A stretch of 6,576 nucleotides of DNA from Pyrinomonadaceae bacterium. Lineage in GTDB: Bacteria; Acidobacteriota; Blastocatellia; Pyrinomonadales; Pyrinomonadaceae. Where the stretch lies: the NCBI GenBank assembly GCA_013812565.1, contig JACCTF010000311.1, positions 1 to 6,576 of the forward strand. The letters are read 5' to 3'. Shown piece after piece: positions 6,182 to 6,576 of this stretch (position 1 is the first letter of the stretch; each line of letters opens with the position of its first letter). The position numbers were made by a program, and so were the translations under genes. The notes beneath the pieces are model-generated. The model saw nothing but the letters and a program-made list of their open reading frames with translations, was not told the DNA's origin and ran no database searches.

Positions 6182-6576
6182 ATGACCCAAATGATAAGCC
6201 GCCGAGTCTTTATCAGCGCCGTAACACTACCGATTGCCGGAACTTCTCTAGCATACGGAGCGGCAGCAGCACTACAGCGCCGACGGCGCATGGTGATGAC
6301 GGTTCGTGGCCCGATTGACGCCCGCAACCTCGGCACGACGCTGATGCACGAGCATGTGATGGTGGATTTCGTCGGAGCCGACAAGGTCAGCAGAGAGCGC
6401 TATGATGCGGAAGATGTTTTTAGCACGGCGCTGCCGTATCTCAAGCGCGTCGCGAGTCTTGGATGCCGAACGCTGGTTGATTGCACTCCGGCTTACATCG
6501 GTCGCGACGCCCAGTTGCTCAAGCGTTTGTCTGAGGCGACGGGTCTCAACATCATCACGACGACCGGCTACTACGG
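6182..6576 (+). CDS. Tat-exported phosphotriesterase-family protein, 3'-truncated
   Basis: The first 131 codons of a gene that runs off the right edge; a full family member would be roughly 320-370 residues. It begins with a twin-arginine signal (SRRVFI at 6-11, hydrophobic to about 30). The mature part then follows the phosphotriesterase-related (amidohydrolase superfamily) pattern: TVRGPIDARNLGTTLMHEH with the metal-binding HxH at His56 and His58, LVDCTPAYIGRD at about 98-109, and NIITTTGYY at about 123-131. Family members are binuclear-metal hydrolases with phosphotriesterase, lactonase or other esterase activity; the lysine and remaining histidines that would help separate these lie beyond the window. 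The gene diverges from the sigma factor gene. The family is well supported; substrate cannot be stated. Confidence 0.9.
   Translation, partial: MTQMISRRVFISAVTLPIAGTSLAYGAAAALQRRRRMVMTVRGPIDARNLGTTLMHEHVMVDFVGADKVSRERYDAEDVFSTALPYLKRVASLGCRTLVDCTPAYIGRDAQLLKRLSEATGLNIITTTGYY

Noticed and set aside
6112..6384. Minus-strand open frame of 90 codons spanning the divergent gap and the start of the phosphotriesterase-family gene.
   Set aside because: It lies over the region with the promoter and AGGAG site of the plus-strand gene, which has a Tat signal and metal-binding motif; the minus-strand product has no recognisable feature.

Overview
The window looks like chromosomal DNA of moderate GC from a Gram-negative-type bacterium. 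Evidence for this is exported proteins with Sec and Tat signals, an ECF sigma/membrane anti-sigma pair, and a TPR segment of the kind found in cell-envelope proteins. The style of the genes (Tat-exported hydrolases, HEAT proteins rich in the FWLGQ motif, GGGCAGT heptamer repeats) suggests Acidobacteriota, perhaps Blastocatellia. That placement is from general recollection, not a search. No mobile element, RNA gene or CRISPR array was seen, and no gene-free stretch exceeds about 110 bp.

Layout: a 5'-truncated argB (acetylglutamate kinase) runs rightward to 711 and converges on a leftward block across an 85-bp gap that carries a 15-bp tandem repeat and a weak hairpin. The leftward block reads, in transcription order from the right: an ECF sigma-70 factor (5443-6072); a zinc-finger, single-pass anti-sigma factor (4328-5446) overlapping the sigma gene by 4 bp; an exported TPR plus HEAT-repeat protein (2953-4290); a second exported HEAT-repeat paralogue with a different N-terminal domain (1709-2908); and a Tat-exported dienelactone hydrolase-family protein (797-1642). 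Gaps of 37, 44 and 66 bp suggest one operon, the last gene being the least certain member. A divergent Tat-exported phosphotriesterase-family gene starts at 6182 and runs off the right edge. The gap of about 109 bp between it and the sigma gene holds candidate promoters for both directions and a small palindrome.

How the genes may work together (inference): the anti-sigma factor holds the sigma factor at the membrane through its cytoplasmic zinc domain, and its periplasmic region senses or contacts something outside. The two cysteine-free HEAT proteins sit on the same side of the membrane and are natural candidates for partners or sensors feeding into that switch. The most striking sequence features are a GGGCAGT heptamer tract inside the anti-sigma gene, where gain or loss of one unit would remove the membrane anchor, and a perfectly regular HEAT array with a 32-residue period and a 64-residue (192-bp) super-period.
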